A stretch of DNA of 64,000 nucleotides from Mycobacterium sp. IS-1590 (GTDB taxonomy: Bacteria > Actinomycetota > Actinomycetes > Mycobacteriales > Mycobacteriaceae): assembly GCF_001500025.1 (NCBI RefSeq), contig NZ_LQIW01000034.1, positions 124,001-188,000 of the forward strand. Reading direction: 5' to 3'. Each line of letters begins with the position of its first letter. Positions within the stretch are counted from its first letter, which is position 1. This document shows, one piece after another, positions 15,602 to 23,947 of the stretch. Made by a program: the position numbers and the translations under genes. The notes under the pieces were generated by a model that was not told the origin of the DNA, made no database searches, and worked only from the letters and a program-made list of their open reading frames with translations.

Positions 15602-16861
15602 CTGAAGCCCCCCGGCCCGCCTGTCGCCAAGATCGATCTGTTCGTCGGTAAGGGCGGGGTCGGCAAGTCGACGTTGGCGACCGCCACCGCCGTGCGTGAC
15701 GCGCGCGCGGGGCTGCGGGTGCTGATCGTCTCGACCGATCAGGCGCACTCCATCGGCGACGTGCTCGGGGTGACCGTGACGCCGACCGGTGTGCGCAAGC
15801 CGACCCGGGTGCTCACCGACGACGCCGACGCCGGTGGTGGATCACTGGACGCGCTGGCGTTGGACACGCTGGCGCTTCTCGAGGCACGGTGGCGCGACAT
15901 CGCGGGCCTGTTGTCCGACAGGTTCCCGGAGTCTGAGCTGGGAAGTGTTGCCCCCGAGGAGCTTTCGGCGTTACCGGGTGTTCAGGAAGTGCTCGGCCTC
16001 TACGAGGTCGGCGAATTGGCGGCCTCCGGAAACTGGGATCGGATCGTGGTGGACTGCGCGTCGACCGCCGACGCGCTGCGCATGCTCACCCTGCCGGCGA
16101 CGTTCGGACTGTACCTGGAGCGGGCGTGGCCGCGGCATCGGCGGCTGTCCACCGGCTTCGACGACCCGCAGTCGGCGGCCGTCGTCGCACTGTTCGAACG
16201 CATCAGCGCGGGCACCGAATCGCTCAGCGCGATGCTCACCGACGGCTCCAAGGTCAGCGCCCATCTGGTGATGACCGCCGAGCGGGTGGTGGCCGCGGAG
16301 GCCGCCCGCACGCTGGGCTCGTTGGCGCTGATGGGCGTCGAGGTGGCCGAGCTGATCGTCAACCAGATACTGGTGCAAGACGATTCGTTCGAATATCGCA
16401 ACCTGCCCGAACATCCCGCCTTCGACTGGTACACCGAGCGGATATCCGAGCAGCGGGCCGTCCTCGACCAGCTCGACGCGACCATCGGCGATGTCCAGCT
16501 CGTCCTGGTTCCGCATCTGGCCGGCGAGCCGATAGGCGCGAAGGCGCTCGGTGAACTACTGGACAGCGCACGGCGCCGCGACGGGTCGCCCCCACCGGGG
16601 CCGCTGCGCCCGATCGTCGACCGCGAGTCGGGCTCCGGCCTCGAATCGGTGTACCGGTTGCGGCTAGAGTTGCCGCAGGTCGACTCCTCGGCGTTAACGC
16701 TGGGCCGGGTCGACGACGATCTGATAGTCGGCGCCGGCGGATTGCGGCGCCGGGTCCGATTGGCGTCCGTGTTGCGACGATGCGTCGTCGTGGACGCACA
16801 ACTGCGAGGGTGTGAGTTGACCGTGCGGTTCCGACCGAATCCGGAGGTGTGGCCGAAGTGA
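15602..16861 (+). CDS. ArsA/GET3-like P-loop ATPase with unusual start (Rv2184c-like)
   Basis: The frame encodes the deviant Walker A motif GKGGVGKST (15644-15670) followed by an ArsA/Get3/MinD-type ATPase fold and a C-terminal domain rich in beta strands. No ATG, GTG or TTG occurs in this frame upstream of the P-loop. The frame opens after a TGA at 15566, and the only near-starts are CTG at 15593 and 15602. The first ordinary start (TTG 15674) would remove the P-loop. One extra base near 15603 would join the GTG at 15597, which overlaps the preceding stop, to this frame. The start is therefore either CTG or hidden by a one-base sequence error. The end overlaps the next gene by four bases. 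Confidence 0.75.
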   Translation: MKPPGPPVAKIDLFVGKGGVGKSTLATATAVRDARAGLRVLIVSTDQAHSIGDVLGVTVTPTGVRKPTRVLTDDADAGGGSLDALALDTLALLEARWRDIAGLLSDRFPESELGSVAPEELSALPGVQEVLGLYEVGELAASGNWDRIVVDCASTADALRMLTLPATFGLYLERAWPRHRRLSTGFDDPQSAAVVALFERISAGTESLSAMLTDGSKVSAHLVMTAERVVAAEAARTLGSLALMGVEVAELIVNQILVQDDSFEYRNLPEHPAFDWYTERISEQRAVLDQLDATIGDVQLVLVPHLAGEPIGAKALGELLDSARRRDGSPPPGPLRPIVDRESGSGLESVYRLRLELPQVDSSALTLGRVDDDLIVGAGGLRRRVRLASVLRRCVVVDAQLRGCELTVRFRPNPEVWPK

Positions 16862-17247
16862 CGACGCCACACGGCGATCTCGGACCGGAATTGCGGGCAC
16901 TCGCGCAGGCCATTCTCGACAGGCTCGACCCGGCGGTGCGTCTGGTCGCGGCCCGTGCGACGGCCGGGGCCTCGGGCAAGTGCCAGCAGGTCTGGTGCCC
17001 GGTGTGTGCGATCGCGGCCCTGGCGGCGGGTGAACAGCATCCGTTGCTCACCGTCGTCGCCGAGCACAGCGTCGCCCTGCTGGCCGTGGTCCGGGCGATT
17101 CTGGACCAGGCAGGAGATGGCCAGACGGGGCCCGATGTGCCGCCGGACGGCCCGCCCGGCCCGCCCGGCGACCCAGGCCCGAACGGCTCGGCTCCACCGC
17201 CCACGCCCGGGCGATATCAGCACATTCCCGTGACTGTCGAGGAGTAG
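16858..17247 (+). CDS. Conserved hypothetical protein, Rv2183c-like
   Basis: The 129-residue protein has a helical N-terminal half with a CQQVWCPVC cysteine cluster, which might bind a metal, and a Pro/Gly-rich C-terminal tail of about 40 residues. The GTG at 16858 overlaps the previous stop as GTGA and has GGAGG 11 bases upstream; an earlier GTG at 16849 would sit almost on the ribosome site. It follows the ArsA-like ATPase as in M. tuberculosis, so the two proteins may work together. The function is unknown. Confidence 0.75.
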   Translation: MTTPHGDLGPELRALAQAILDRLDPAVRLVAARATAGASGKCQQVWCPVCAIAALAAGEQHPLLTVVAEHSVALLAVVRAILDQAGDGQTGPDVPPDGPPGPPGDPGPNGSAPPPTPGRYQHIPVTVEE

Positions 17248-17330
17248 TCTTGCGCGCTGTGGTCGCATCCACAGTGCGTGGGTAAAGTTGTCGCAGAACA
17301 CCGGCCGGTGTTCGATCACCGGGAGGGCCC

Positions 17331-18056
17331 ATGTGGTATTGGCTGTTCAAGTACATCTTCATGGGGCCCCTGCTGTCGTTGCTGGGACGGCCGAAAGTCG
17401 AAGGGCTGGACCATGTTCCGTCGTCCGGCGCGGCGATTCTGGCCAGTAATCACCTTGCGGTCGCAGACAGCTTCTACCTGCCGCTCGTGGTGACCCGCAG
17501 GATCACATTCCTGGCCAAGGCCGAGTACTTCACCGGGACCGGACTGAAGGGTTGGTTCACCCGGTGGTTCTACACCGTCGCCGGTCAGGTGCCGATTGAC
17601 CGCACAGACGCCGACAGCGCGCAGAGCGCGTTGAACACCGCGGCGCGGATCCTCGGCGAGGGCAAGCTGCTCGGGATGTACCCCGAGGGCACCCGCTCAC
17701 CGGACGGCCGGCTCTACAAGGGCAAGACCGGCCTGGCCCGGCTGGCGCTGGAGACCGGTATGCCGGTCATTCCCGTCGCGATGATCGGAACCGACGTCGT
17801 CAACCCGCCCGGCAGCAAGATGTGGCGGTTCGGTCGGGTCCAGGTGAAGTTCGGCGCGCCGATGGACTTCAGCCGGTTCGAGGGGCTGGCGGGCAACCGT
17901 TTCATCGAGCGCGCCGTCATCGACGAGGTGATGTATGAGCTGATGCGGCTGTCCGGTCAGGAGTACGTCGACCTCTACGCCGCCGACATCAAGGAGGGCA
18001 GGGCCGACGACACGACAAAGCCGTCGGCCCGCATGCCGGAGGTAGCCGCCGGCTGA
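17331..18056 (+). CDS. 1-acylglycerol-3-phosphate acyltransferase family protein (Rv2182c, PlsM-like)
   Basis: The 241-residue protein belongs to the PlsC-type acyltransferases. It shows the catalytic HX4D motif (H41, D46) and the PEGTR motif at 118-122. It acylates a glycerolipid precursor at the membrane. The M. tuberculosis relative Rv2182c has been described as PlsM, which adds palmitate to the sn-2 position of glycerol 3-phosphate (recalled). The ATG has GGGAGGG upstream. It ends a few bases before the convergent mannosyltransferase gene. Confidence 0.9.
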   Translation: MWYWLFKYIFMGPLLSLLGRPKVEGLDHVPSSGAAILASNHLAVADSFYLPLVVTRRITFLAKAEYFTGTGLKGWFTRWFYTVAGQVPIDRTDADSAQSALNTAARILGEGKLLGMYPEGTRSPDGRLYKGKTGLARLALETGMPVIPVAMIGTDVVNPPGSKMWRFGRVQVKFGAPMDFSRFEGLAGNRFIERAVIDEVMYELMRLSGQEYVDLYAADIKEGRADDTTKPSARMPEVAAG

Positions 18057-18062
18057 GCCCGC

Positions 18063-19346
18063 CTAGTTGACCGCAGGTACCGGCGCCGCGTCGACGACCG
18101 GCCTGCTGCGTATCGCGGAATTGATCGGACCCGCGACGGTGCCGGCCACCACGATCACCGCGATCGCCCACCACACATAGGACCCGCCGGCCAGCTGACG
18201 CCACAGCGATGCGGCGGTCTCCTGATGCTCGGGCATCAGCGTGATCGGCGTCCACACCATCAAGGCGAATCCCGCGGCCGCCACCAGGCCCAGCGCCGCA
18301 TGCCGCTTGCGGTAGGCCACCAGCGCCGTGACCAGCAGCGTGGGCAGCGACCACACCCAGTGGTGCGACCAGGACACCGGCGACACCACCAACCCGAACA
18401 TCGCCACGCAGATCAGTGCCAGCACCGGTTCATCGGCTCTGAGCAGGCGTCGCACCGCCCACACGGTGATCGCCAGCATCGCGAAGCACGCCGCGGTCCA
18501 CAACATGAACCGCGGTCCTTCGCTCAGCCCCAGCCGAGCCAGCGCTCCCGCGATGTTCTGGTTGGTGTTCAGGGTTGCCGTCCCGATGCGATCGGTGTTG
18601 CGCACGGTTTCGGTCCAGTACTCCAGGGAGTCGCGCCAGGCGAACGCCACCCCGACCAGGGTGGCGATGACGGCGGAGAGCGCGGTGACGATCAGCGCGC
18701 GAACGTCGCGGCGCAGCAGGAAATACAGCAGGAAGACCGCCGGAGTGAGCTTCAGGGCGATCGCCAGCCCCAGGAGCATGCCCCGCGGCCATGGTGTCTG
18801 CCGCGGCACGCAGTCGGCGATCACCAGCGTCATCAGCACGACGTTGATCTGGCCGAAGTCGAAGTTCGACCGGATGGGCTCCAGATAGACCACCGCCGGG
18901 GCGACGATCGCCGCGGCCAGCCACGCCTGCCGTAACCACGCGGGTTCGGCCGTCACCGAGGTCTGGGACCAGACATCGCAGCGATGCAGCACGATCGTCA
19001 CCGCGACGATGAGCAGCACCAGGGTGGTCACCGTGATCGCGACGCTGGCCGCCTCCAGCGACAGCAGCGCGAACGGCGAGAACACCACGGCGGCCAGCGG
19101 GGGATAGGTGAACGGCAGATCGAGGCCGCCTCGGGTGTGGAACATCGCTCCGTCGGCGTAGAGCGGGCGACCGTCCAGCCAGGCCTGCCCGCCCATCCGG
19201 TACACGTCCACGTCGATGCGGTAGGGCACCCGGCCGAGCACACGCCAGCCGGCCCAGGCCAACCCCGCCAGGGTCAGCAGCTGAAACAGCCGCCAGGCGA
19301 GCGTTGGCCCCCAACCAGCCCCGCCGGGCGACCGCCACGTACTCAT
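18063..19346 (-). CDS. mptC: Alpha-(1->2)-mannosyltransferase of LM/LAM, MptC-like (Rv2181)
   Basis: The 427-residue polytopic protein is a GT-C/GT87-type glycosyltransferase that uses polyprenyl-phosphate mannose outside the membrane. It adds alpha-1,2 mannose branches to lipomannan and lipoarabinomannan. It has about ten membrane helices and the first-loop acidic motif RIDVDVYRMGG. The ATG at 19346 gives exactly the length of Rv2181; a GTG 54 bases further out is also open. A TAGTCT -10-like box ends ten bases before the ATG, so the leader would be very short. Confidence 0.88.
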   Translation of the reverse strand: MSTWRSPGGAGWGPTLAWRLFQLLTLAGLAWAGWRVLGRVPYRIDVDVYRMGGQAWLDGRPLYADGAMFHTRGGLDLPFTYPPLAAVVFSPFALLSLEAASVAITVTTLVLLIVAVTIVLHRCDVWSQTSVTAEPAWLRQAWLAAAIVAPAVVYLEPIRSNFDFGQINVVLMTLVIADCVPRQTPWPRGMLLGLAIALKLTPAVFLLYFLLRRDVRALIVTALSAVIATLVGVAFAWRDSLEYWTETVRNTDRIGTATLNTNQNIAGALARLGLSEGPRFMLWTAACFAMLAITVWAVRRLLRADEPVLALICVAMFGLVVSPVSWSHHWVWSLPTLLVTALVAYRKRHAALGLVAAAGFALMVWTPITLMPEHQETAASLWRQLAGGSYVWWAIAVIVVAGTVAGPINSAIRSRPVVDAAPVPAVN

Positions 19347-19445
19347 GTCGCTGACCAGACTATCGGGGCACCCCGGCGCGTCGGCCGGTATCCCGGGCAC
19401 GACACGCGCTGGTCATTCTGCTCCTCGCGTGCGCGGCGGTCGGCG

Positions 19446-19451
19446 TAAGTT
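19446..19451 (+). promoter_or_regulatory. -10 box for a probable leaderless transcript
   Basis: TAAGTT fits TANNNT and ends six bases before the GTG at 19458. The region has no ribosome binding site, which supports a leaderless start. Confidence 0.5.
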
Positions 19452-19457
19452 TTCTGG

Positions 19458-20357
19458 GTGCTCGCGGACCTACACCTCATATTCGGCGTCCCACATGCGC
19501 GGGTGCCGCTCGTGTACTGCCTGATCGCGTTCATCCTGACGTTCTTCGTCACCCGCACGATCGTGCGGTACATCCGCAGGCATGCCGACAGCGACGCGCC
19601 GCGCAAGTGGTGGCAGCCGCGCAACATCTCTGTTTCCAAGGCACAGGGCGCTGGGCTGCACATCCACCACGTGGTGATCGGCGTGGTCCTGGTCATGATC
19701 TCCGGTGTGACGATGGTGACGTTGGGTGTCGACGGGGGAGTACCCGAATTCACGGCGGCGGCAATCTTTTTCGGAATCGGTGCAGCGCTGGTCCTGGACG
19801 AGTTCGCGCTGATCCTGCATCTGCAGGACGTGTACTGGGCCGAGGACGGGAGAACCTCGGTCGATGCGGTCTTCGCCGCCGTCGCCGTCGCGGGGCTGCT
19901 GATCCTGGGCTTCAACCCGCTGTCGTTCTTCGACATCGACATCTGGCGCAACGATCACTCGCTGATCGCGCGGGCCGGCGTGGTCGTGGCCGCCGTGCTG
20001 ACGCTGTTGCTGGCCGTCATCGTGCTGCTCAAAGGCAAGGTGTGGACCGGGCTCGTAGGGATGTTCGTGACCCCGCTGCTGTTCGTCGGGGCGATCCGGT
20101 TGTCGAGGCCGCACGCGCCGTGGGCGCGGTGGCGCTACACCAACCGCCCGCGCAAGATGCACCGGGCGCTGGAGCGCGAGCGCTGGCTGCGGCGACCGGT
20201 GGTGCAGGCCAAGCTGTGGCTGCAGGACGCGATCGCGGGTATGCCCAAGTTTCCCGACGACGCGTTGGTCGACGAGCAGCTCGACCGCGAGATTCACGCC
20301 GCGCCCGCCCCCAAGGATCGGTCAGTTTCGGCCGAGCCCGAGAAGGAGCACGCGTAG
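19458..20357 (+). CDS. Conserved polytopic membrane protein, Rv2180c-like
   Basis: The 299-residue protein has about six or seven hydrophobic helices in its first 220 residues and a charged cytoplasmic tail ending in an acidic stretch. No known transporter or enzyme motif was recognised. The GTG start lacks a ribosome site and is preceded by a well-placed -10 box. The stop codon overlaps the start of the exoribonuclease gene by one base, an order also seen in M. tuberculosis (Rv2180c-Rv2179c). Function unknown. Confidence 0.82.
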   Translation: MLADLHLIFGVPHARVPLVYCLIAFILTFFVTRTIVRYIRRHADSDAPRKWWQPRNISVSKAQGAGLHIHHVVIGVVLVMISGVTMVTLGVDGGVPEFTAAAIFFGIGAALVLDEFALILHLQDVYWAEDGRTSVDAVFAAVAVAGLLILGFNPLSFFDIDIWRNDHSLIARAGVVVAAVLTLLLAVIVLLKGKVWTGLVGMFVTPLLFVGAIRLSRPHAPWARWRYTNRPRKMHRALERERWLRRPVVQAKLWLQDAIAGMPKFPDDALVDEQLDREIHAAPAPKDRSVSAEPEKEHA

Positions 20358-20854
20358 TGCGCTACTTCTACGACACCGAATTCATCGACAACGGGCGCAC
20401 CATCGACCTGATCTCGATCGGCGTCGTCGCCGAGGATGGTCGCGAATATTATGCGGTGTCAACCGAATTCAACCCCGAGCGGGCAGGCAGCTGGGTCCGT
20501 AAACACGTGTTGCCCAAGCTCCCACCGCCGTCGTCGCAGCTGTGGCGCTCGCGCAGGCAGATCCGCGCGGAGCTGGAGGACTTCTTCGGGGTCGACGGAG
20601 ACGAGCCGATCGAGCTGTGGGCTTGGGTGGGCGCCTACGACCATGTCGTGTTGTGCCAGCTGTGGGGTCCGATGACCGATCTTCCACCGGCGATACCGCG
20701 CTTCACCCGAGAGCTGCGCCAGTTCTGGGAGGAGCGCGGTTCGCCGCGCATGCCGCCGCGCCCGCGGGACGCCCACGACGCGTTGGTCGACGCTCGCCAC
20801 AATTTGCGGCGCTTCCAGCTGATGACCACCGGTGAAGCGCCGGGCCAGCGGTGA
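20357..20854 (+). CDS. 3'-5' exoribonuclease, RNase AS type (Rv2179c)
   Basis: The 165-residue protein is a short DEDD-type exoribonuclease. It has the first acidic motif YDTEFIDNG near the N-terminus, WVGAYDHVV in the middle and the C-terminal HDALVDARHN (DEDDh motif). The M. tuberculosis relative, RNase AS, prefers to remove adenosine-rich 3' ends and is a stable dimer (known). The GTG start overlaps the previous stop codon and follows AGAAGGAG, so it is coupled to the membrane protein gene. Confidence 0.9.
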   Translation: MRYFYDTEFIDNGRTIDLISIGVVAEDGREYYAVSTEFNPERAGSWVRKHVLPKLPPPSSQLWRSRRQIRAELEDFFGVDGDEPIELWAWVGAYDHVVLCQLWGPMTDLPPAIPRFTRELRQFWEERGSPRMPPRPRDAHDALVDARHNLRRFQLMTTGEAPGQR

Positions 20855-20875
20855 AAAGCACATGTCGCGGGCCGT

Positions 20876-20881
20876 TACCAT
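20876..20881 (+). promoter_or_regulatory. -10 box for a probable leaderless aroG transcript
   Basis: TACCAT fits TANNNT and ends six bases before the aroG GTG at 20888. There is no ribosome site before that GTG. Confidence 0.5.
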
Positions 20882-20887
20882 GAACGG

Positions 20888-22273
20888 GTGAACTGGACCG
20901 TCGACGTACCCATCGAACAGCTGCCCTCGTTGCCGCCGCTGCCCGATGAGCTGCGGCAGCGGCTCGACGCCGCGCTCGCCAAGCCCGCGGTGCAGCAGCC
21001 GACCTGGGATGTCGAGGCGGCGAAGAACATGCGCACCGTGCTCGAGAGCGTGCCTCCGGTGACGGTGCCCGCCGAGGTGGAACGGCTCAAGAGCCAGCTG
21101 GCCGCCGTTGCCAGCGGCGAGGCGTTCCTGCTTCAGGGCGGCGACTGTGCCGAGACCTTCGTCAACAACACCGAGCCCCACATCCGGGCCAACCTGCGCG
21201 CGTTGCTGCAGATGGCCGTGGTGTTGACCTACGGCGCCAGCGTGCCGGTGGTCAAGGTGGCCCGCATCGCAGGCCAGTACGCCAAACCGCGTTCGGCCGA
21301 CATCGACGCGCTGGGCCTGCGGTCCTACCGCGGCGACATGATCAACGGTTTCGCGCCCGACGCCGCGGTCCGTGAGCATGACCCGTCGCGGCTGGTCCGC
21401 GCGTACGCCAACGCGAGCGCCGCGATGAACCTGGTGCGTGCCCTGACCGGTTCGGGCCTCGCGTCGCTGCACCTGGTGCACGACTGGAACCGCGAGTTCG
21501 TCCGCACGTCGCCCGCCGGTGCCCGGTACGAGGCGCTGGCCGGTGAGATCGACCGCGCGCTGACGTTCATGAGCGCGTGCGGGGTCGACAACCGCAACCT
21601 GGAGACCGCCGAGATCTACGCCAGCCACGAGGCGCTGGTGCTCGACTACGAGCGCGCGATGCTGCGGCTGTCGGAGACCGATCAGGGCTCGAAGCTCTAC
21701 GACCTGTCCGCGCACTACGTGTGGATCGGCGAGCGCACCCGTCAGCTCGACGGCGCACACATCGCGTTCGCGGAGGTGATCGCGAACCCGATCGGGGTCA
21801 AGCTCGGCCCGACCATGACACCGGAGCTCGCCGTCGAGTACGTCGAACGCCTCGACCCGAACAACGAGCCGGGCCGGCTCACGCTGGTCACCCGCATGGG
21901 TAACAACAAGGTGCGGGACCTGCTGCCGCCGATCATCGAGAAGGTGCAGGCCACCGGCCATCAGGTGATCTGGCAGTGCGATCCCATGCACGGCAACACC
22001 CACGAGTCCTCGACCGGCTACAAGACCCGCCACTTCGACCGCATCGTCGACGAGGTCCAGGGCTACTTCGAGGTGCACAGGGCGCTGGGCACCCATCCCG
22101 GGGGCATCCACGTCGAGATCACCGGTGAGAACGTCACCGAATGTCTCGGTGGGGCGCAGGACATCTCGGACGCCGACCTCGCCGGGCGCTACGAGACGGC
22201 GTGCGATCCGCGCTTGAACACCCAGCAGAGCCTGGAGCTCGCGTTCCTGGTCGCCGAGATGCTGCGCGATTAG
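20888..22273 (+). CDS. aroG: 3-deoxy-D-arabino-heptulosonate 7-phosphate synthase, class II (AroG)
   Basis: AroG condenses phosphoenolpyruvate and erythrose 4-phosphate, the first step of the shikimate pathway. The 461-residue protein matches the M. tuberculosis class II enzyme (462). The metal ligand C87 lies in GGDCAET; other hallmarks are YRGDMINGF, the KLGPTMTPE segment, WQCDPMHGNT and HPGGIHVEITG. In M. tuberculosis it is inhibited synergistically by Trp and Phe and forms a complex with chorismate mutase. A -10 box placed six bases before the GTG suggests a leaderless message. Confidence 0.96.
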   Translation: MNWTVDVPIEQLPSLPPLPDELRQRLDAALAKPAVQQPTWDVEAAKNMRTVLESVPPVTVPAEVERLKSQLAAVASGEAFLLQGGDCAETFVNNTEPHIRANLRALLQMAVVLTYGASVPVVKVARIAGQYAKPRSADIDALGLRSYRGDMINGFAPDAAVREHDPSRLVRAYANASAAMNLVRALTGSGLASLHLVHDWNREFVRTSPAGARYEALAGEIDRALTFMSACGVDNRNLETAEIYASHEALVLDYERAMLRLSETDQGSKLYDLSAHYVWIGERTRQLDGAHIAFAEVIANPIGVKLGPTMTPELAVEYVERLDPNNEPGRLTLVTRMGNNKVRDLLPPIIEKVQATGHQVIWQCDPMHGNTHESSTGYKTRHFDRIVDEVQGYFEVHRALGTHPGGIHVEITGENVTECLGGAQDISDADLAGRYETACDPRLNTQQSLELAFLVAEMLRD

Positions 22274-22284
22274 TCGGAGTCCGA

Positions 22285-23475
22285 CTAGATCAGGTTGGTC
22301 AGGTTGCTGCCGGCCGTCCACGCGGCCGCCGCGATCAGCGCCGTCAGCGTGATCACGGCGACCACCCAGGCGAGCAGTGCGCGCCTGGAGCGCTGCCGCG
22401 CCCAGTGGAATTCCTCGAGCTCGATTCCGGCGAACCGTCCCGACACCGGCTGGTACTCGGGTTCGGGGGCTTGCCAGTCGTCGCGCGGTAGCGTCCGGGT
22501 CGCCTGGCGTGACGCGGGTGGGGCCGCAGGCGCGGGCGGCGGAGGATGCAGGGGCGCCGAGGCGTGCTGGGCGGAGTTGCGCGGCGCGGGGACCCGGAAC
22601 GGTGGCAAGCCGAGTTCGTCGACGATCGCGTCCAGGTCGTCACCCATCTCCCGGGCATCGGCGTAGCGCCGAGCCGGATCGCGTGCGGTGGCGCGCAACA
22701 CCAGGTCGTCGAACTGTGCGGGAACGCCCGCGATCACCGAGCTCGGTGCCGGGACGTCGTTGTCCATGCGCTGATACGCCACGGCCAGCGCCGAGTCGCC
22801 CGCGAACGGAGTGCGACCGGTCAGCAGTTCGTAGGTCAGGATGCCCGCCGAGTAGACGTCGCTGCGGGTGTCGGCGTCGCCGGTGCTGACCTGTTCGGGG
22901 GACAGATACGCCGCGGTGCCCAGAATGACGCTGGTCGACGTGATCTTCGCTTCGGCCACGGCCCGCACCAAACCGAAGTCGGCGATCTTGACGTCGCCAT
23001 CGTCGGAGATCAGCACGTTCTCGGGTTTGACGTCGCGGTGCACCAGGCCTGCGCGGTGCGCCGCGGCCAGCCCGCCGAGGACCGGGCCCAGTACCGCGGC
23101 GGCGGCATGTGGAGGCATCGGCCCGCGTTCGCGCAGCAGTTCGCGCAGCGTGCCGCCCTCGACGAGTTCCATCACCAGGAAGGGGGGCGGGCCGCCCATG
23201 CGGCCGCCGCCCTGGTCGTACACCGCGACCAGGCCGGGATCGGTCAGTCGCGCGACCGCGCGTGCCTCGCGTTGGAAGCGGGTCAGGAACTGCGAGTCAC
23301 CCGCATACCGGCTGTCCATCACCTTCAGCGCGACCGGGCGATCCAGCCGCAGATCGAGTCCGCGGTACACAGCGGACATGCCTCCGGTCGCGATCATCAC
23401 GTCGACGCGGTACCGACCGTCGAGCACGGTTCCCGGCAGCGGGTCCGTCCGCGGGTAGGCCTCCACCGCAGACAT
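22285..23475 (-). CDS. pknL: Serine/threonine protein kinase PknL
   Basis: PknL is a membrane-anchored Hanks-type kinase. Using the ATG at 23475 it has 396 residues: kinase domain about 20-285, a Pro/Ala-rich linker, and a C-terminal membrane helix at about 366-390 with almost no outside domain. Visible motifs are the ATP lysine K51 (VALK), HRDVKPEN with D148, DFG at 166-168 and activation-loop threonines in KITSTSV. It diverges from the Rv2175c-like gene with a 67-base gap; in M. tuberculosis PknL phosphorylates that protein. Longer in-frame starts up to 23553 would reach into the divergent gene. Confidence 0.93.
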   Translation of the reverse strand: MSAVEAYPRTDPLPGTVLDGRYRVDVMIATGGMSAVYRGLDLRLDRPVALKVMDSRYAGDSQFLTRFQREARAVARLTDPGLVAVYDQGGGRMGGPPPFLVMELVEGGTLRELLRERGPMPPHAAAAVLGPVLGGLAAAHRAGLVHRDVKPENVLISDDGDVKIADFGLVRAVAEAKITSTSVILGTAAYLSPEQVSTGDADTRSDVYSAGILTYELLTGRTPFAGDSALAVAYQRMDNDVPAPSSVIAGVPAQFDDLVLRATARDPARRYADAREMGDDLDAIVDELGLPPFRVPAPRNSAQHASAPLHPPPPAPAAPPASRQATRTLPRDDWQAPEPEYQPVSGRFAGIELEEFHWARQRSRRALLAWVVAVITLTALIAAAAWTAGSNLTNLI

Positions 23476-23529
23476 GTTACGGAGCGCGACACCGCCTGCT
23501 TTGCCGCTACGGCCGACGGTTACCGGATT

Positions 23530-23535
23530 TAGACT
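23530..23535 (+). promoter_or_regulatory. -10 box for the Rv2175c-like gene
   Basis: TAGACT fits TANNNT and lies seven bases before the GTG at 23543 (four before the adjacent GTG at 23540). No ribosome site is present, so the message may be leaderless. Confidence 0.42.
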
Positions 23536-23542
23536 CGGTGTG

Positions 23543-23947
23543 GTGAGCAGCATTCCGGCCTCCGAGGATGTCCTCGATCCCGCCGAGGACGTCTACGACC
23601 TACCCACCGTCGCCGAGATGCTCGGCGTCGCGGTGACGAAAGTGCAGCAACAGTTGCGCGACGGCCATCTGATCGGCGTCCGGCGCGGCGGCGCGGTCGT
23701 GGTTCCGAAGGTGTTCTTCGACGACACCGGCCACGTCGTGAAGAGCCTGCCCGGACTACTCGTCGTGCTGCGCGACGGGGGCTACCACGACACCGAGATC
23801 GTGCGCTGGCTGTTCACACCCGACGCCTCCCTGACCATCAGGCGCGACGGCACGACCGACGATCTCGCTAACGCTCGGCCGGTTGATGCTCTTCACTCGC
23901 ATCAGGCCCGTGAGGTGGTGCGCCGGGCGCAGGCGATGGCTTATTGA
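23543..23947 (+). CDS. PknL-associated DNA-binding protein, Rv2175c-like
   Basis: The 134-residue protein has a winged-helix DNA-binding region near its N-terminus (YDLPTVAEMLGVAVTKVQQQL) and a conserved C-terminal tail NARPVDALHSHQAREVVRRA. In M. tuberculosis the homologue is phosphorylated by PknL on an N-terminal threonine, which lowers DNA binding. Starts at 23540, 23543 and, farther out, 23474 are possible; I chose 23543 because of the -10 box. If this is right the N-terminal segment that carries the phosphorylated threonine in M. tuberculosis is very short here. The 3' end overlaps mptA by 80 bases on the other strand. Confidence 0.88.
   Translation: MSSIPASEDVLDPAEDVYDLPTVAEMLGVAVTKVQQQLRDGHLIGVRRGGAVVVPKVFFDDTGHVVKSLPGLLVVLRDGGYHDTEIVRWLFTPDASLTIRRDGTTDDLANARPVDALHSHQAREVVRRAQAMAY

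Noticed and set aside
20459..22321. Minus-strand frame of about 620 codons opposite aroG
   Set aside because: Shadow of aroG and the exoribonuclease; composition is Arg/His/Gly rich with no motif.
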